A DNA stretch of 6,105 bases. Origin: JAADHY01 sp964428935. GTDB lineage: Bacteria > Planctomycetota > Planctomycetia > Planctomycetales > Planctomycetaceae. The position numbers and the translations under genes are program-made. Below the pieces are notes generated by a model. It worked only from the letters and a program-made list of their open reading frames with translations. It made no database searches and was not told the DNA's origin. Shown here one piece after another: positions 5,069-6,105 of this stretch (positions are counted from its first letter, which is position 1; every line of letters starts with the position of its first letter). The stretch covers positions 1 to 6,105 of the forward strand of contig CAYSAG010000314.1 in assembly GCA_964428935.1 (NCBI GenBank), read 5' to 3'.

Positions 5069-6105
5069 TCAACGCTCCGTCTCCACCCGCAGCACCGCAA
5101 CCCAGTGGCCGTCGCCTGGGGCCGTCAGCCGGACTCGCGTGTCGGGCGCGAGCGTGGTCGACTGGGCCCAGCTGGTGTGAGCCACGTCGAGCCACCGCAA
5201 GGACAGTCGGGCGGACGGTCCCGACACGTCCAGCCCCACGGCTCGGTCGCCGTCGCCCGTGAAGAACACCGCGTACTGCCGTCCGGGCTGAGCCAGACAG
5301 TACGCCTCGTTGCTCGTCCGGTCCGAGAGCAAGTCGTTGCGAGGTGTCAGAGCAAACAGGTTCACGCTGCGGAGAAACGACGCCAGGCTTCTCAGGTGTC
5401 GCTTCGCCAAGGGCGACAGCCCCAGGCCGTGTCGCGGAGCGGTGGGCGGCACGCGAGGCGTGTCGCGGTGGAAGCGAAAACTGGCAACGCCGGCAAACAC
5501 GGCCCGCCACAACCGGGCTCCCGCTTCGGCGTCCGTGCCGTGCGTGCGGTCTCGAAACGCCGCGCCAATGGGCCAATTGAAATGGTACGCCTTGACGTTG
5601 TTGACCGGCCGCGGCCCACCGTGCTCCTGCACCTTCGCGCGAAACCAAAGAATGTTGTCGTAGTGCTCCTGCCCCGTGGTCCCATTGTTCTGCGAAATGT
5701 CGCAGTAGTTGAACGCGTCGTTCGTGACCGGCACGCGCACCTCCGGGTTGTTCCAGTCGCGGAACCGGTTGGTCCGGTAGGGGCAGGGCGGGTGAAAGCG
5801 GCGTTGCGTGCAAACGAAAATGTCCGACCAGCCTTTCGAGTGAGCGTAGCGACGAGCGAACCGAGCCCAGTACGGGTCGGGCTCCAACGTCGCGTCGCCA
5901 ATTCCGCTCTCGTTGTCCACCTGAAAGAGCACGTGGTCGAAGCCGCCGTCAATGACTTCGTCCAGAATTTTCCGGACGAACCGTTGCTGCAGCGGCAAGA
6001 GCACCGGGTCGCGTGTCACCGCGGCCAAGTGGAACGGGTTGTAAAAGCCCGTGGGTCCCGGCTTCAACAACGGGCTGTCGGACCAGTCGTAGTTGACGTT
6101 GTTGT
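5069..6105 (-). CDS. Glycoside-hydrolase-like protein, C-terminal part, 5' end outside the window
   Basis: The frame is open from the right edge (first whole codon 6103-6101) to TGA at 5071-5069, giving 344 residues. A start at 6070 would be a TTG; the frame continues upstream with plausible protein (NNVNYDWSDSPLL), so the true start lies outside. HVLFQVDNESGIGD (56-69 of the visible part) has the NE pair typical of the acid/base glutamate at strand 4 of GH-A clan barrels (E65). NNVKAYHFNWPIG and LWRAVFAGVASFRFHRDT follow, and the barrel seems to end near LSPLAKRHLRSLASFL. The last 90 residues or so (AYCLAQPGRQYAVFFTGDGD, then LSLRWLD, then HWVAVLRVE) resemble the C-terminal beta domain of DUF4038/apiosidase-like proteins, called the putative collagen-binding domain. 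This is a memory-based match; I see no clear catalytic nucleophile in the equivalent late-barrel segment, so activity is not assured. It is separated by 101 bases from the next gene on the same strand and may be co-transcribed with it. Confidence 0.85.
   Translation of the reverse strand, partial: NNVNYDWSDSPLLKPGPTGFYNPFHLAAVTRDPVLLPLQQRFVRKILDEVIDGGFDHVLFQVDNESGIGDATLEPDPYWARFARRYAHSKGWSDIFVCTQRRFHPPCPYRTNRFRDWNNPEVRVPVTNDAFNYCDISQNNGTTGQEHYDNILWFRAKVQEHGGPRPVNNVKAYHFNWPIGAAFRDRTHGTDAEAGARLWRAVFAGVASFRFHRDTPRVPPTAPRHGLGLSPLAKRHLRSLASFLRSVNLFALTPRNDLLSDRTSNEAYCLAQPGRQYAVFFTGDGDRAVGLDVSGPSARLSLRWLDVAHTSWAQSTTLAPDTRVRLTAPGDGHWVAVLRVETER

Noticed and set aside
3252..5180. A 642-residue plus-strand open frame, slightly longer than the gene opposite it
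   Set aside because: It is antisense to the 635-residue gene, has no signal peptide, domain motif or ribosome binding site, and is open because TTA, CTA and TCA codons are rare in the real gene.
6068..6070. TTG at 6070 as the start of the rightmost gene
   Set aside because: The frame continues upstream to the window edge with natural-looking protein sequence, and no signal peptide follows the TTG. The gene is truncated by the window.

Overview
The window looks like a stretch of a GC-rich bacterial chromosome, most likely from Planctomycetota or a related polysaccharide-degrading lineage. This is inferred from four things: a formylglycine-type sulfatase, several secreted glycoside-hydrolase-like proteins of kinds I associate with planctomycetes and their relatives, the lack of transporters, and clear AGGAGG-type ribosome binding sites. 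The species cannot be named from the sequence.

All four genes lie on the minus strand. In transcription order (right to left) they are: (1) 6105-5069, the C-terminal 344 residues of a glycoside-hydrolase-like protein whose start lies beyond the window; (2) 4967-3060, a complete 635-residue secreted protein with a putative TIM barrel, a middle domain like the beta-galactosidase trimerisation domain and a C-terminal beta domain; (3) 2766-1069, a complete 565-residue type I sulfatase; (4) 810-1, the first 270 residues of another secreted TIM-barrel-like protein that runs off the left edge. The gaps are 101, 293 and 258 bases. Each complete start has a good Shine-Dalgarno site, which fixes the start codon.

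Three of the genes start with an export signal; the start of the fourth is not visible. Together they suggest an extracytoplasmic set of enzymes for a sulfated polysaccharide, with the sulfatase removing sulfate esters and the hydrolase-like proteins acting on the backbone or side chains. Only the sulfatase chemistry is secure; the other three are assigned by fold-level resemblance.

The gaps contain small structured elements: two hairpins with the same five-base loop between genes 2 and 3, a very stable hairpin inside 9-bp direct repeats between genes 1 and 2, a 13-bp direct repeat that reaches into the ribosome binding site of gene 2, and weaker hairpins downstream of the sulfatase. None has a proper U-tract, so no classical terminator is called. 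The coding sequence has an odd codon signature: isoleucine is almost always ATT (32 of 37 by hand count), while aspartate is almost always GAC. I found no RNA gene, CRISPR array, transposase or attachment site.
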